Translations under genes and position numbers: made by a program
Origin: Flavobacteriales bacterium
GTDB taxonomy: Bacteria; Bacteroidota; Bacteroidia; Flavobacteriales_D; Parvicellaceae
DNA length: 36,201 nucleotides
Direction of reading: 5' to 3'
NCBI GenBank assembly: GCA_026993705.1
Contig: JALWSJ010000422.1
Location: 1-36,201, forward strand
Notes under the pieces: generated by a model
What the model was told of the DNA's origin: nothing
The model's database searches: none
The model's input: the letters and a program-made list of their open reading frames with translations, nothing else
Shown here: piece by piece, positions 7,371-16,700 of the stretch
Numbering within the stretch: position 1 is the stretch's first letter
How the letters are laid out: each line of letters starts with the position of its first letter

Positions 7371-8093
7371 TCAACGGTTAAATACCGATTCTAATACTTC
7401 AATAGAACGAATACTTCCTACGGGGATTTCAGTTTGGACTTCTATGTATTGTACCATTTTTTTTAACAGATTTTTTTTTACGCTATTCGCAATTCTAAGA
7501 GCTGTTTCATTAGCAAAATTCGTGCCTAATATCGTTTTAAAAGCCAACGACTCTTCATGGGTAAAATGTATTTTTTGAGGTTGGTTTACACGCTCAAATA
7601 AGCCTGTTTCAAGGTTAAACAAATCAATACTTTGATTTTTTCCGAAATTCGGCATAATTCCCAATTCTTTAATCAGCTGAACAAGAAACAGATGATGAAA
7701 AATAGGAGAAAAATCTTCGGTATCAAAATAGGTGATTAAATATTCTAACTTTTCATACAGCGATTCGTTGGGTGCAGATTCTTGAAGGGTTTTCGCAAGA
7801 ACTTCGGTTAAAAAAATAGCAACAGTGGTTTTTCTTATATCAGAAGTAATGCTTTGCGTAGGCTTAAACAATTTTACTTTGTTTCCAAAATTTAATTCCC
7901 TGTCTGGTTTAAAATTGGAAGTCAATTCAATGTAATGAAAAGGTTGCAACAAAGCTAAACCGCCCTTTTTTCGTTTAATCCCCTTCACGATAAACGAAAC
8001 CGTTCCATACTCCTTTGTATATAACCGTACAATTACGCTTGTATCACCGTAACTTATATGGTTCAAGTATAAACCTGTAATATTTTGTTGCAT
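7371..8093 (-). CDS. recO: DNA repair protein RecO
   Basis: RecFOR-pathway protein that anneals ssDNA and helps load RecA at gaps. The start is set at MQQNITGLYL, because the N-terminal OB-fold begins there; the track's extra MFVEI is not needed. About 240 residues, normal length. The OB-fold is about 1-80 (GDTSVIVRLYTKEYGTVSFIVKG, where the G-x2-YTxxxG pattern is typical), followed by the helical RecO domain (KTTVAIFLTEVLAKTLQE, FHHLFLVQLIKELGIMPNF). Bacteroidetes RecO often lacks the Cys4 zinc site, and no such site is seen here. It follows the PfkB-kinase gene on the same strand, but a terminator-like hairpin sits between them, so it may have its own start of transcription. Confidence 0.9.
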   Translation of the reverse strand: MQQNITGLYLNHISYGDTSVIVRLYTKEYGTVSFIVKGIKRKKGGLALLQPFHYIELTSNFKPDRELNFGNKVKLFKPTQSITSDIRKTTVAIFLTEVLAKTLQESAPNESLYEKLEYLITYFDTEDFSPIFHHLFLVQLIKELGIMPNFGKNQSIDLFNLETGLFERVNQPQKIHFTHEESLAFKTILGTNFANETALRIANSVKKNLLKKMVQYIEVQTEIPVGSIRSIEVLESVFNR

Positions 8094-8100
8094 AATCTCG

Positions 8101-8144
8101 ACAAACAAAAAAAGAGGAAATTACACATTTGTAAATTCCTCTTT
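8101..8144 (-). terminator. Intrinsic terminator after the PfkB-type kinase gene
   Basis: Read on the minus strand, AAAGAGGAA pairs with TTCCTCTTT around a loop of about 16 bases and is followed by TTTTTTTGTTTG. The orientation fits the end of the kinase gene, whose stop is 22 bases upstream. Confidence 0.7.
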
Positions 8145-8165
8145 CTTTAAAAAGTTAATCTCATC

Positions 8166-9104
8166 TTACTTCTCTACCACAGCAGGAAACTCCAATGAAA
8201 AGTTAGTCAACTCCGCAAATTCATTAATTCTATCGGCGATTTCTTCCATAGTTAAATCTCTCAAACGCTCGATACCAAATTTTTCTACGGTAAACGAAGC
8301 CATAGCCGACCCCATAATGATGGCATTCTTCATGTTTTCCCAAGATAAATCTCCAGTAGCCGCCAAATGACCGATAAAACCTCCAGCAAACGTATCTCCA
8401 GCTCCTGTTGGATCAAAAACTTCTTCTAAAGGAAGGGCTGGTGCAAAAAATACTTTTTCTTCATTAAACAATAACGCACCATGCTCACCTTTTTTGATAA
8501 TTAAGGTAGAAGGTCCCATTGTCAATATTTTACGAGCCGCTTTACGCAACGAATATTCACCTGAAAGCAAACGAGCTTCTTCGTCATTGATGGTTAAAAC
8601 ATCCACTTCCTGAATCACTTTTTTCAAATCATCCATCGCCACTTCCATCCAAAAATTCATTGTATCTAACACAATCAATTTAGGTCTATTTTGTAACCGT
8701 TGAATTACTTTTAATTGAGTAGCAGGCGTCAGATTTCCCAACATCAAATACTCGCAATCCTGATAACTATCTGGTATAATTGGGTCGAAATTTTCCAAAA
8801 CATTCAGTTGCGTATCCAACGTATCTCTACTGTTCATATCGTTATGATATTTCCCCGACCAAAAAAACGTTTTCTCACCTTTTTTCACCTGCAACCCTTC
8901 GGTTATAATATCTTTTTCTTTAAACATATCCAACACATCCTGAGGAAAATCCTCACCAACCACCGAAACGATTTTTGCTTGTTTTGTGAAATATGAAGCT
9001 GCCAAACTAATATAAGTGCAAGCTCCTCCAATAATTTTATCGGTCTTTCCGAAAGGGGTTTCTATAGCATCAAAAGCTACCGTACCAACGTTTACTAAGC
9101 TCAT
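8166..9104 (-). CDS. PfkB-family carbohydrate/nucleoside kinase
   Basis: An ATP-dependent kinase of the ribokinase/PfkB superfamily that phosphorylates a sugar or nucleoside. 312 residues. The N-terminal GGACTYISLAASYF (26-39) corresponds to the substrate-binding GGxxxN-type region. Signature 2 is DPTGAGDTFAGGF, with the anion hole GAGD at 234-237 and catalytic base Asp237. TINDEEARLLSG (171-182) and STLIIKKGEHGALLF (199-213) are standard superfamily positions. The sugar specificity cannot be read from the sequence. It is monocistronic: a TACCTTTG -7 box lies upstream and a terminator follows. The usual Asn of the GGxxxN motif is replaced here (GGACTY), as in some adenosine kinase-like Bacteroidetes relatives. 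Confidence 0.85.
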   Translation of the reverse strand: MSLVNVGTVAFDAIETPFGKTDKIIGGACTYISLAASYFTKQAKIVSVVGEDFPQDVLDMFKEKDIITEGLQVKKGEKTFFWSGKYHNDMNSRDTLDTQLNVLENFDPIIPDSYQDCEYLMLGNLTPATQLKVIQRLQNRPKLIVLDTMNFWMEVAMDDLKKVIQEVDVLTINDEEARLLSGEYSLRKAARKILTMGPSTLIIKKGEHGALLFNEEKVFFAPALPLEEVFDPTGAGDTFAGGFIGHLAATGDLSWENMKNAIIMGSAMASFTVEKFGIERLRDLTMEEIADRINEFAELTNFSLEFPAVVEK

Positions 9105-9132
9105 TATTTTTTGTTTTAATTTTTATATGCCA

Positions 9133-9140
9133 CAAAGGTA
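9133..9140 (-). promoter_or_regulatory. Candidate -7 box for the PfkB-type kinase gene
   Basis: Minus-strand TACCTTTG matches the Bacteroidetes TAnnTTTG box about 29 bases before the ATG. No good -33 TTTG/TTG was found in the AT-rich stretch upstream. Confidence 0.45.
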
Positions 9141-9189
9141 CTTTTTTCTTTTTAAATTAAAATAGTTTTTTACCTCTATATGATGATTT

Positions 9190-9342
9190 GGGCGTTTCCA
9201 TTACAGCATAAAAAAGTGGTGTAGTTCTCACTACACCACTTTTTAACGCTGTAATGGTCGGGCTATCACTACTCACTCTTTTGGTTTGCATATATGCAAC
9301 AAACCAAAAGGAGTTCAAACATACCGTTCTATCCCTAACGCG
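9190..9342 (-). ncRNA. Flavo-1-like structured repeat, copy A2 (class A)
   Basis: Read on the minus strand it opens GCGTTAGGGATAGAACGG, carries the class A flanks (GTTTGAACTCC / GAGTGAGTAGTGAT) and the same P2 hairpin as A1, and closes GGAAACGCCC. Its P3 hairpin (ATTACAGCGTTAAAAAGTGG..CCACTTTTTTATGCTGTAAT) is not that of A1 but the one found in class B copies B3 and B4. It begins 3 bases after the stop codon of the upstream T9SS gene on the same strand, so it would be transcribed as that mRNA's 3' end. Confidence 0.7.
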
Positions 9343-9344
9343 GG

Positions 9345-12300
9345 TTACTTCTTCATCACCAAACTCGTTGACTTCTTTTCTCCAACCGAAACGCCCACAA
9401 AATAAGCTCCTTTTGGTAAATATTGTAGATTGATAGTTACTTGAGTCTTATTCAAGTTTGTTTTTCGATATACGATAGCTCCGATTGAATTAGTAACCCA
9501 TATTTCTTCTATTTCTCTCGGTGATTCAATCATTAAGAAATCGGTTAGCGGATTAGGATAAATTCTTACGTTTACATCTTCATATAGAGATAGAACATTT
9601 ACAGAGCTATCAATTGTTAAAGCAGTTTCTATTATACTATCGCAGTTATATTGATTTGTTAACGTATCGTAATACGTTCCTTGTGTAGATTGGTAGCTAC
9701 CCTCCAAGAGGATGCTGTCGCCTAAAAATATAGTCGTATCTACGTGAATCAATTCGCTCGGGTTAACCATCAATGTTGTTTCTATTATACTATCGCAACC
9801 GTTCACCGCCGAATAAGTTACAGGATAAGTTCCTGCTACACTTTGGTAGGTACTCCCGATTTGCACACTATCTCCTTGACAAATAGTTACTGTTTCCGTC
9901 CCTGAATAAGTTGGTAAAATAGATAAATAAGTGGTTGTTGTACTATCGCAACCACCTATACCTACATAATTATCGTGATAAATTCCAGCTGTAAATTGGT
10001 ATGTTCCTTCTAATAAAATACTATCACCTTGACAAATCGAGGTAAAGACGGAACCGTTATACACAGAAGTAACAGTAAGCTGTGTTAATACTACGCTATC
10101 ACAACCTACAGAAGAAACCAATGTATCATAATAATTACCGGATGTTGTTTGATATGTTCCCTCTAACAACATACTGTCGCCCTGACAAATAAAAGCAGAA
10201 TGAACAAAGAAATTCGGCATATTAATCACATGGGTAACAATAGTACTATCGCAACCGGATGAACTTGTAAAATAATCAGAATAATATCCGCCGGCTATTT
10301 GATAGCTGCCCCCTGCATAAACACTATCTCCGGCACATAAATAGAAATTTGTCGTATCTGAATAAACAGGATTTACAACTAAGTGCGTTACAACAAGACT
10401 ATCACAGAAGGTGTTGTTTATCAACGTATCAACATAATAATCTTCTGTTGTTTGATATGCTCCTTGTAAAAACACACTATCTCCTTGACAAATAGAGACA
10501 GTCATAATTACGGTATCTTTTCGTCCTGCTGCTAAAATTGATTTTACAATACTATCACAACCAAAATAAGATACTAATGTGTCTTGTAAGGTTGTTGGAG
10601 TAGTATAATAAACTCCACCAACCTGAACACTATCGTTGGGGCAAATAGATAGATGTTGGATATAAATAGAGTCGGAAAAATCAACAACCACATTGATAAT
10701 GCTATCTGCTCCAGAATTAGCGGTCAGCGTATCATAGTAAGTTCCTGACTCATGATAGTAAACGCTTCCAACTTGAATACTATCACCGAAACAAACATGT
10801 TGTTGTGTAGTTGTGTTTTCAATGATTTCAACAATTTGATTTACAGGAACATTAAGTTCTGTTTGCACAGCTCCACTACCCCAATACACCAAAAGAGTAT
10901 CTATTGTTGAAACAGTTCCTAAACCAAAATGAGCTTTGGTACTGTTGTGCGACAGATAGCCAGAGCCACCATCAATTTCTCTGATAAAACTTTGACCTCC
11001 AGCTATTAGTTTAATGTGTGAACCATAAGCATCTCTATTGTTTTGAGTACCTGTTAATTTTACCTCTAACCAGTTATTCGTATTTGAGGTTTGGTTTTTA
11101 AAAAACATCGTTCTGTGCACTGTATTAGAATCAGCATTGACATTGACGAGAACAAAATCCAAATCTCCATCGTTATCGAAATCTGAATAAGCAGCTCCCC
11201 TTGAACGAGTTGAATCTAACAATCCTTCGGTTAGTGCTACATCAGAAAAAATTCCGCCGCTGTTTTGAAACAAATTATTGTATTGGTATTGGTTAGGTTC
11301 TTCAAACATCATTTGTCCGCTGGCTACAAATAAATCCAAAGAGGTACTGTTGTCGTAATCAAAAAAGAAACCACTCCACGAAGTTACAGACGGTGCTTCT
11401 ATCCCCAACGAAGGAGCTGTATTGCCAAATGTTTTATTTCCATTATTCTTTTTTAGTAGATTTTCCATCATATTACTTACGTAATAATCCAAGTAACCAT
11501 CTTCGTTATAATCGCCTACCGCAATACTCATTGCATCAATAGCATCATTTGCATTCGCTACTTGAGAAATATCGGCAAACGAATCTAAAGGATAGAGATT
11601 TTCATATATTTTATTGTGAAGCCCTAATGAGGTTATACCAAAATCATTTCCAATCATTATATCCACATCGTTGTCATTATCAAAATCTGTAAAGGTTACC
11701 GCTAAACTTGCATTTGTGTCTGCAACCCCTAATAATGATGCTTTTTCAGTAAATGTATTATTACCGTTATTTACGTACAGATAATTAGCTTCAAAACCTG
11801 CCACACTATCATAAAAATGAGAAGTGGGAGAATAATGAAAATCAACATAATTCGCCACGTAAACATCCAAAAAGCCGTCTAAATTATAATCACCAAAAGT
11901 AACGGACGTACTCCAAGCTGTATCAGTTATACCTGCAGTTGTGGAAATATCTGTAAATGTATTATTGCCATTATTTAACAATAAAATATTTGCTGAAAAC
12001 TTATCGGTGGTTACAAAAACATCTCTATCTCCATCATTATCGATATCACCCGATGCCACTCCAACTGTATTTTGATTGGCAGTAAAAGTTAAACCTGCAG
12101 CTACACCAACCTCTGTGAATGTACCGTCTTGGTTGTTTTCGTATAATAAATCTCTTCCTTTTCCTCCTGTTAGATATAAATCGTCATATCCGTCATTGTT
12201 ATAATCGAAGAAAGCAGCACCTCCCCCCATTAACTGTTCATCTACATGTAGGTGATTAATTCCGACAGTTGATGATGATTCAAGAAATGTTTGTGCTTGA

Positions 12301-12356
12301 GTATGTATTGCTCCTACTGTAAGGGTTAGCAGAATTAGATAACTTAATCTGGTCAT
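9345..12356 (-). CDS. Secreted FG-GAP/ASPIC repeat protein with T9SS type A sorting domain
   Basis: A cell-surface or secreted protein of 1003 residues. The signal peptide is about 1-21 (ending HTQAQ). FG-GAP/VCBS-type calcium-loop repeats follow (about 40-400), shown by recurring FDYNNDGYDDLY, GDIDNDGDRDVFV, GDYNLDGFLDVYV and DFDNDGDLDFVLV. An ASPIC/UnbV domain comes next (about 430-515, GSGYLSHNSTKAHFGLG). Eight repeats of about 45-50 residues then cover about 520-920, built on CQGDSVxLxGTYQTTxGxYYDTL...GCDS. The final 75 residues are a T9SS type A sorting domain (YPNPLTDFL ... LPKGAYFVGVSVG). The ligand is unknown; a role in adhesion or binding is inference. A strong TTTG-N19-TATATTTG promoter precedes it and copy A2 follows it. 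Confidence 0.88.
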   Translation of the reverse strand: MTRLSYLILLTLTVGAIHTQAQTFLESSSTVGINHLHVDEQLMGGGAAFFDYNNDGYDDLYLTGGKGRDLLYENNQDGTFTEVGVAAGLTFTANQNTVGVASGDIDNDGDRDVFVTTDKFSANILLLNNGNNTFTDISTTAGITDTAWSTSVTFGDYNLDGFLDVYVANYVDFHYSPTSHFYDSVAGFEANYLYVNNGNNTFTEKASLLGVADTNASLAVTFTDFDNDNDVDIMIGNDFGITSLGLHNKIYENLYPLDSFADISQVANANDAIDAMSIAVGDYNEDGYLDYYVSNMMENLLKKNNGNKTFGNTAPSLGIEAPSVTSWSGFFFDYDNSTSLDLFVASGQMMFEEPNQYQYNNLFQNSGGIFSDVALTEGLLDSTRSRGAAYSDFDNDGDLDFVLVNVNADSNTVHRTMFFKNQTSNTNNWLEVKLTGTQNNRDAYGSHIKLIAGGQSFIREIDGGSGYLSHNSTKAHFGLGTVSTIDTLLVYWGSGAVQTELNVPVNQIVEIIENTTTQQHVCFGDSIQVGSVYYHESGTYYDTLTANSGADSIINVVVDFSDSIYIQHLSICPNDSVQVGGVYYTTPTTLQDTLVSYFGCDSIVKSILAAGRKDTVIMTVSICQGDSVFLQGAYQTTEDYYVDTLINNTFCDSLVVTHLVVNPVYSDTTNFYLCAGDSVYAGGSYQIAGGYYSDYFTSSSGCDSTIVTHVINMPNFFVHSAFICQGDSMLLEGTYQTTSGNYYDTLVSSVGCDSVVLTQLTVTSVYNGSVFTSICQGDSILLEGTYQFTAGIYHDNYVGIGGCDSTTTTYLSILPTYSGTETVTICQGDSVQIGSTYQSVAGTYPVTYSAVNGCDSIIETTLMVNPSELIHVDTTIFLGDSILLEGSYQSTQGTYYDTLTNQYNCDSIIETALTIDSSVNVLSLYEDVNVRIYPNPLTDFLMIESPREIEEIWVTNSIGAIVYRKTNLNKTQVTINLQYLPKGAYFVGVSVGEKKSTSLVMKK

Positions 12357-12418
12357 AATTGTAACGTTTGCTTATGATTATACGATTGTATTCCCTACGA
12401 GAAAATACTTTAATTAAT

Positions 12419-12449
12419 CAAATATAGGTATAATTGAATGATTTTCAAA
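12419..12449 (-). promoter_or_regulatory. Promoter of the T9SS type A gene
   Basis: On the minus strand a -33 TTTG (12449-12446) is followed after 19 bases by TATATTTG (12426-12419). This is a full match to the Bacteroidetes TTTG-N17-23-TAnnTTTG promoter. It predicts a leader of about 55 bases. Confidence 0.65.
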
Positions 12450-12532
12450 TAGAGATAATGATTGGTATTGAGGATTTTATTCGAATTGTTGTATAATTTG
12501 TTTTATTTACTTCTTCCGCACTAGGGATTGGT

Positions 12533-12692
12533 ATCCCTAACACGAGTGAAATAGACGGTATAAAGCGTTTTTTTCATTCCTTATCCTTCTTCAAAAAATA
12601 TTTCTATAGCGGGTGCTATGCAAAGATTTTTTTCATCGTCTAAGAAACCAAAAATTCACTTTCTCTCCGCCAATTTCACTCGCACTAGGGAT
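12533..12692. repeat. M1 repeat module, copy a (160 bp, inverted-repeat ends)
   Basis: Bounded by ATCCCTAACACGAGTGAAAT on the left and ATTTCACTCGCACTAGGGAT on the right, so the ends are about 20-bp inverted repeats with two differences. Its reverse complement aligns along the full length with the copy at 32245-32403, sharing for example TTTCTT-GACGATGAAAAA, GCATAGC..GCTAT and TTTTTTGAAGAAG. It encodes nothing. Its right end is shared base-for-base with the 5' end of the Flavo-1-like copy A3. A further GCACTAGGGAT lies just outside its left end at 12518-12528. The rest of the 12357-12532 gap holds only the promoter of the T9SS type A gene. Confidence 0.75.
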
Positions 12693-12829
12693 AGAACGGC
12701 GTGTTTGAACTCCTTTTTCTCTCTCGCTGTTCGAGAGAAAAAGAGTGAGTAGTGATAGCCCGACCCCATTTTATGAAAACAATGTTTCGCGTTAGCGATA
12801 TGTTGTTTTCATAAAATGGGGGAGTGCCC
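12682..12829 (+). ncRNA. Flavo-1-like structured repeat, copy A3 (class A, compensated P1)
   Basis: This copy opens GCACTAGGGATAGAACGGC and closes GGGGGAGTGCCC. The 5' arm GCACT and the 3' arm AGTGC differ from GCGTT/AACGC in the other copies at two positions on each side, and both changes keep Watson-Crick pairing. P2 is CCTTTTTCTCTCTCG..CGAGAGAAAAAG and P3 is CCCATTTTATGAAAAC..GTTTTCATAAAATGGG, both unrelated in sequence to those of other copies but equally well paired. The last base is the first base of the convergent GHMP kinase stop codon. Confidence 0.75.
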
Positions 12830-13755
12830 TACAATATCATATCGGAATAATTTAATATTGTTTTATACCCTTTTTCTTCAAAATAGTGCATGTTATTTTT
12901 ATTGCCTGTAACTAAGACAAAATCTCCTCCCCAGGCTCCTAGTGATTTGACAATTCCTCCTTGATAATCGGAAAAAAGTTTCGGCTGTATTGGTTCTTGT
13001 TGTAATATTTCCGCTACGATATTTTCGTGTTCGTTAAGGTAATGTTCAAACGATTGCAAATCAGAAACTGTGGTTAAAGCTGCTGAAATTTCGCTTACGC
13101 GTTGCACTTTTTGGTAAAAACTATCGTCTTTCTTTGTCTTTTTCTGATATTCTTTTATTTCTGCGTAACTGTTTTGTTTTTGATTGAGGTGAACAAAATA
13201 GATTTTATCATTAAAGTCTGGAAAAAAATCAACAGGTGAAATAATTGCCTTTTTTGCTTTCTTTTGGTATAATATTGGTGTGTTTGAATTGGCACAAGCT
13301 ACATCGTACCCACTACCACTAAAGACATTAAAAAACAGAGTCAACACATCTATTTCAAACCATTTTGCTATATTGTTTAGGAGGGTAGAGCTACTTCCTA
13401 ACCCCCAATTTCTAGGAAACTCTAAGCGTGTGGTTACCTGATAACTTTTTTGTTGTTCAAAAATAGTTTTGGTTGATTGGTTTTGTGTAGATTGTAGAAT
13501 TTTGATTAATGTCTCAGCCGTTTTTTTATCACTGGTTTTGAGTATTGAAAAGTTGTTGATTTGTATTTCGGCGGTAAACCAACTATTTTCTTCATTATCT
13601 ATACTGTTCCATTTTAGAATTGAGCCTTTATTTGGTTGTACTTCTTCTACTTGCAAGCTCTGCCCAAATTTAGTAGGCAAAGCAAGGGTTGTTGCTCCAT
13701 CTAAAGCCAGATACTCCCCCGTGAGCATTAATTTACCATTGCTGTGATAGTGCAT
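12829..13755 (-). CDS. GYDIA-type GHMP kinase
   Basis: A small-molecule kinase of the GHMP superfamily (galactokinase, homoserine, mevalonate, phosphomevalonate kinases). Length 308. The N-terminal MHYHSNGKLMLTGEYLALDG is the family's first motif. The ATP-binding loop is NWGLGSSSTLLNNIAKW (GLGSSS, about 117-122). SGSGYDVACANS gives the GYD(I/V)A motif that names this Bacteroidetes subgroup, and the C-terminal GGIVKSLGAWGGDFVLV is the third motif. The substrate is not established to my knowledge; a mevalonate-pathway role is often suggested. Its start directly abuts the stop codon of the large T9SS type B gene, so it is probably translated from the same mRNA, although the two functions look unrelated. 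Confidence 0.88.
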   Translation of the reverse strand: MHYHSNGKLMLTGEYLALDGATTLALPTKFGQSLQVEEVQPNKGSILKWNSIDNEENSWFTAEIQINNFSILKTSDKKTAETLIKILQSTQNQSTKTIFEQQKSYQVTTRLEFPRNWGLGSSSTLLNNIAKWFEIDVLTLFFNVFSGSGYDVACANSNTPILYQKKAKKAIISPVDFFPDFNDKIYFVHLNQKQNSYAEIKEYQKKTKKDDSFYQKVQRVSEISAALTTVSDLQSFEHYLNEHENIVAEILQQEPIQPKLFSDYQGGIVKSLGAWGGDFVLVTGNKNNMHYFEEKGYKTILNYSDMIL

Positions 13756-16700
13756 TTATCGTATTAAATTTACGTGTCCTCGGTATTCGTGCGATTTTCC
13801 AAAAACGTCTTTCAATAAAACTTTATAGGTGTAAACATCTTGTTGAGCTGGAACTCCTTTGTAAGTGCCGTCCCACGGAATAAAAGAATCGGTAAAGTAA
13901 ATCATTTTTCCCCAACGGTCAAAAATCATAAATTGAAAATTGTCTTCTACGATGGCGTAGCCTTTTAAGAAGAAGGTATCGTTTTCTCCATCACCATTTG
14001 GTGTAAACGTGTTAGGAATATAGACATTTAATACGGCTTCGATTCTTACGTTTCTAGTTGTAGTGTCTTTACAATTGTACTCTGTCGTAACGATGTGCGT
14101 TACTTCATACGTTCCCGTATCCGGATAGAGATGAACAGGGGCAAACATAGTAGAAGAATCTATATCACCAAAATACCATAAGTAGGTCACCCCTCCTTCA
14201 TCGTTATTTTCGAACTCTATTTCGGTTTCATACATATTGGTTTTAGGTGGTAATGCTTCAAAACTAGCTAACGGTTTAGGCCAAACGGTAATATATTCTT
14301 CTCGCAAAAGCGTATCGTAACAGCCCAAGTTATTTTGTGTAATTAATTGTACACCAAAAGTTTTTGTGTCGGTATGGCTTAGGTTTTCAAAACAAACAAC
14401 TTGTGTTGAATCAAATGATTGATCATTTTCTTCAAATGACCAAAAGCGAGCTACGATACTCCCGGCATTCGGTACGGTTAAATCAGAAAATTCAGTGCAA
14501 TTCGGTTGACAGTATTCTGTTAAAGTTGCTGTAAAATCATTGGTTGGTTTCGCAAGAACGGTTACAGTATTTTCTGTAGTATCCACACAACCAAAATCTG
14601 TTTGAGCAATCAACTGTACATTATAATCTCCATCTTGTTCGTAATCGTGAGAAGGGTTGGGCAATGTAGATGTGTTATTTTGTGTGTCGTCAAAATCCCA
14701 AGACCATCCTACTACTAATCCCCACACAACCGAGGATTGATCAGTAAAAGCTGTGGCTTCTCCATTTTCACAGACTGTTGTTTGAGAAAAAGCAGCTATC
14801 GGTTCAGGGTAAATAGTAATCGTATGCGATGTATCATTAATACACCCATGATTGGAAGTAGCGATTAATGTAATGGTATAATCTCCTTCTTGTGGATATT
14901 TGTGTTTTTCTTGTTCAACGCTTGAAAAAGCAGAACCATCACCATAATTCCAAACCCAACTCGATATATTATCAGGAGCATTGATGGTGGTTAAATTTAC
15001 AAAAGTTACAGAATCATATTCACATTCCGGTTCAAAAGAAAAATCTACTTGCGGAATTGGATAACGAGTGGTAGTTTTTACCAGTGTATCATTACAGTTT
15101 TTATCAGTAATAACAATCAACTTGACATCATACGAGCCATCATTAACATAATGGTGTGTAGGGCTTTCTGCAGTAGATTGAATCAGGGTTGCGGAAGTGG
15201 TATCTCCGAAATTCCAATTCCATGTTTCTATCGTTCCGCTTGCGACGCTTGAAGCATCGGTAAAAACCGGATCGGTATATAAACAATCGTCCGTAAAATT
15301 AAAATCGGCGACAGGCTCATCGTAAACTTGTATGATTTGAGTGCTATCATCGGTACAGCCATTTCCTGCATCTACACTAAGATGAACAGCATAATCTCCG
15401 GCAGCAGTATAATCGTGTGTTGCATCAAATGTTGTTGCAGGAGGAGTTTCGTCGCCAAAATCCCAAGAGTAACTGAATAAATTAACACTTCCTTGTGTCA
15501 GGTTGGTGAAGTTGGCAGTTTCCTCAAGACAAATACTATCGAAATCAAAACCGGCTATCGGTCCTGGTTTTACGGTAACGGTTACCGTTGTATCATGCGT
15601 ACAACCAAAGCTATTGGTTACCGTGTAAGTATAGTCATAATTTCCTGCTGTGTTTTGTTGAGCACAAAGAGTATCACCGTCAGATGATAAATAGGTCATA
15701 CCCGATCCTGAAAGAACAGAAGAATCTGCATTCGGACCTATCGTTGGAGATAAGGCTGTCAAATCAACATACAAACTAGGGTCTATGTTTACACTCCAGC
15801 CAAAAACATCTCCTTCATCTTGAGCCCACATATCACAAATTTGCAACGTCCACGTTCCGTTTAATTCGCACCCCACCAACCCACTTAAACTTTGTACACT
15901 CGCGTAAGTGCCGGGAGGCAACATACCGCCTGCTCCACTATTTGCCCACGTAGGGTTACTGGTTGTTGGAGACCAATAATAATCACCACCTAGGTCAGCT
16001 CCCCCGCCACCTTGTTGGTGCATAATAACCGATTGACCACTAGGGCAAATAATGGATATAATTAAATCACCAATAAAAGTGTGTTGCATATTGGCATAAA
16101 CACTTTGTAATTGGTTTATATTGGTTAAGTGTGATCCAACAGGAAAGACATTAAAAAACTGTGTCGCCTGAAAACAACTCCCTACATCATCGGGAATGTG
16201 AATGCCTTGTCCAAACATATTCGGAGCAGGAGCGGGTAAAGGTGGCGATGTTGCTCCGGCTTCCAAACAGAAAATTTCCCCTTCACACACCGATTTACTT
16301 TCTAAAGAAAAAACAGGATCCGTTTCAACTATTACCTCCACAAAAGCTGCGTTTTTATTTTTACACCCGTTATCATCTTTTACCTCCAAACTCACAATAT
16401 ATCTTCCTGTTTGATTGAATGTATGGCTAGTTGTAGGTATAGTATTTGCTTCGTTTGTTCCGTCACCAAAATCCCAATCATATTCCGAAAGTGTAAACCC
16501 CGGTTGAGCCGTAGAGTTAGAACCGTCTAAATTTACGGTTGTCCCTTTACAAATTTGAACTAAGGGATTAGTAGGTGTAGCTACTCCGGCAAGAGGATAA
16601 GCACAAGGAATTTCGCATTTAACCGAAGCATTAAACACTCCATTGTCTGCCCCATCCGATACAAAATGAAGGGTTAAGCAACCCGAAGTATTATTAATAG

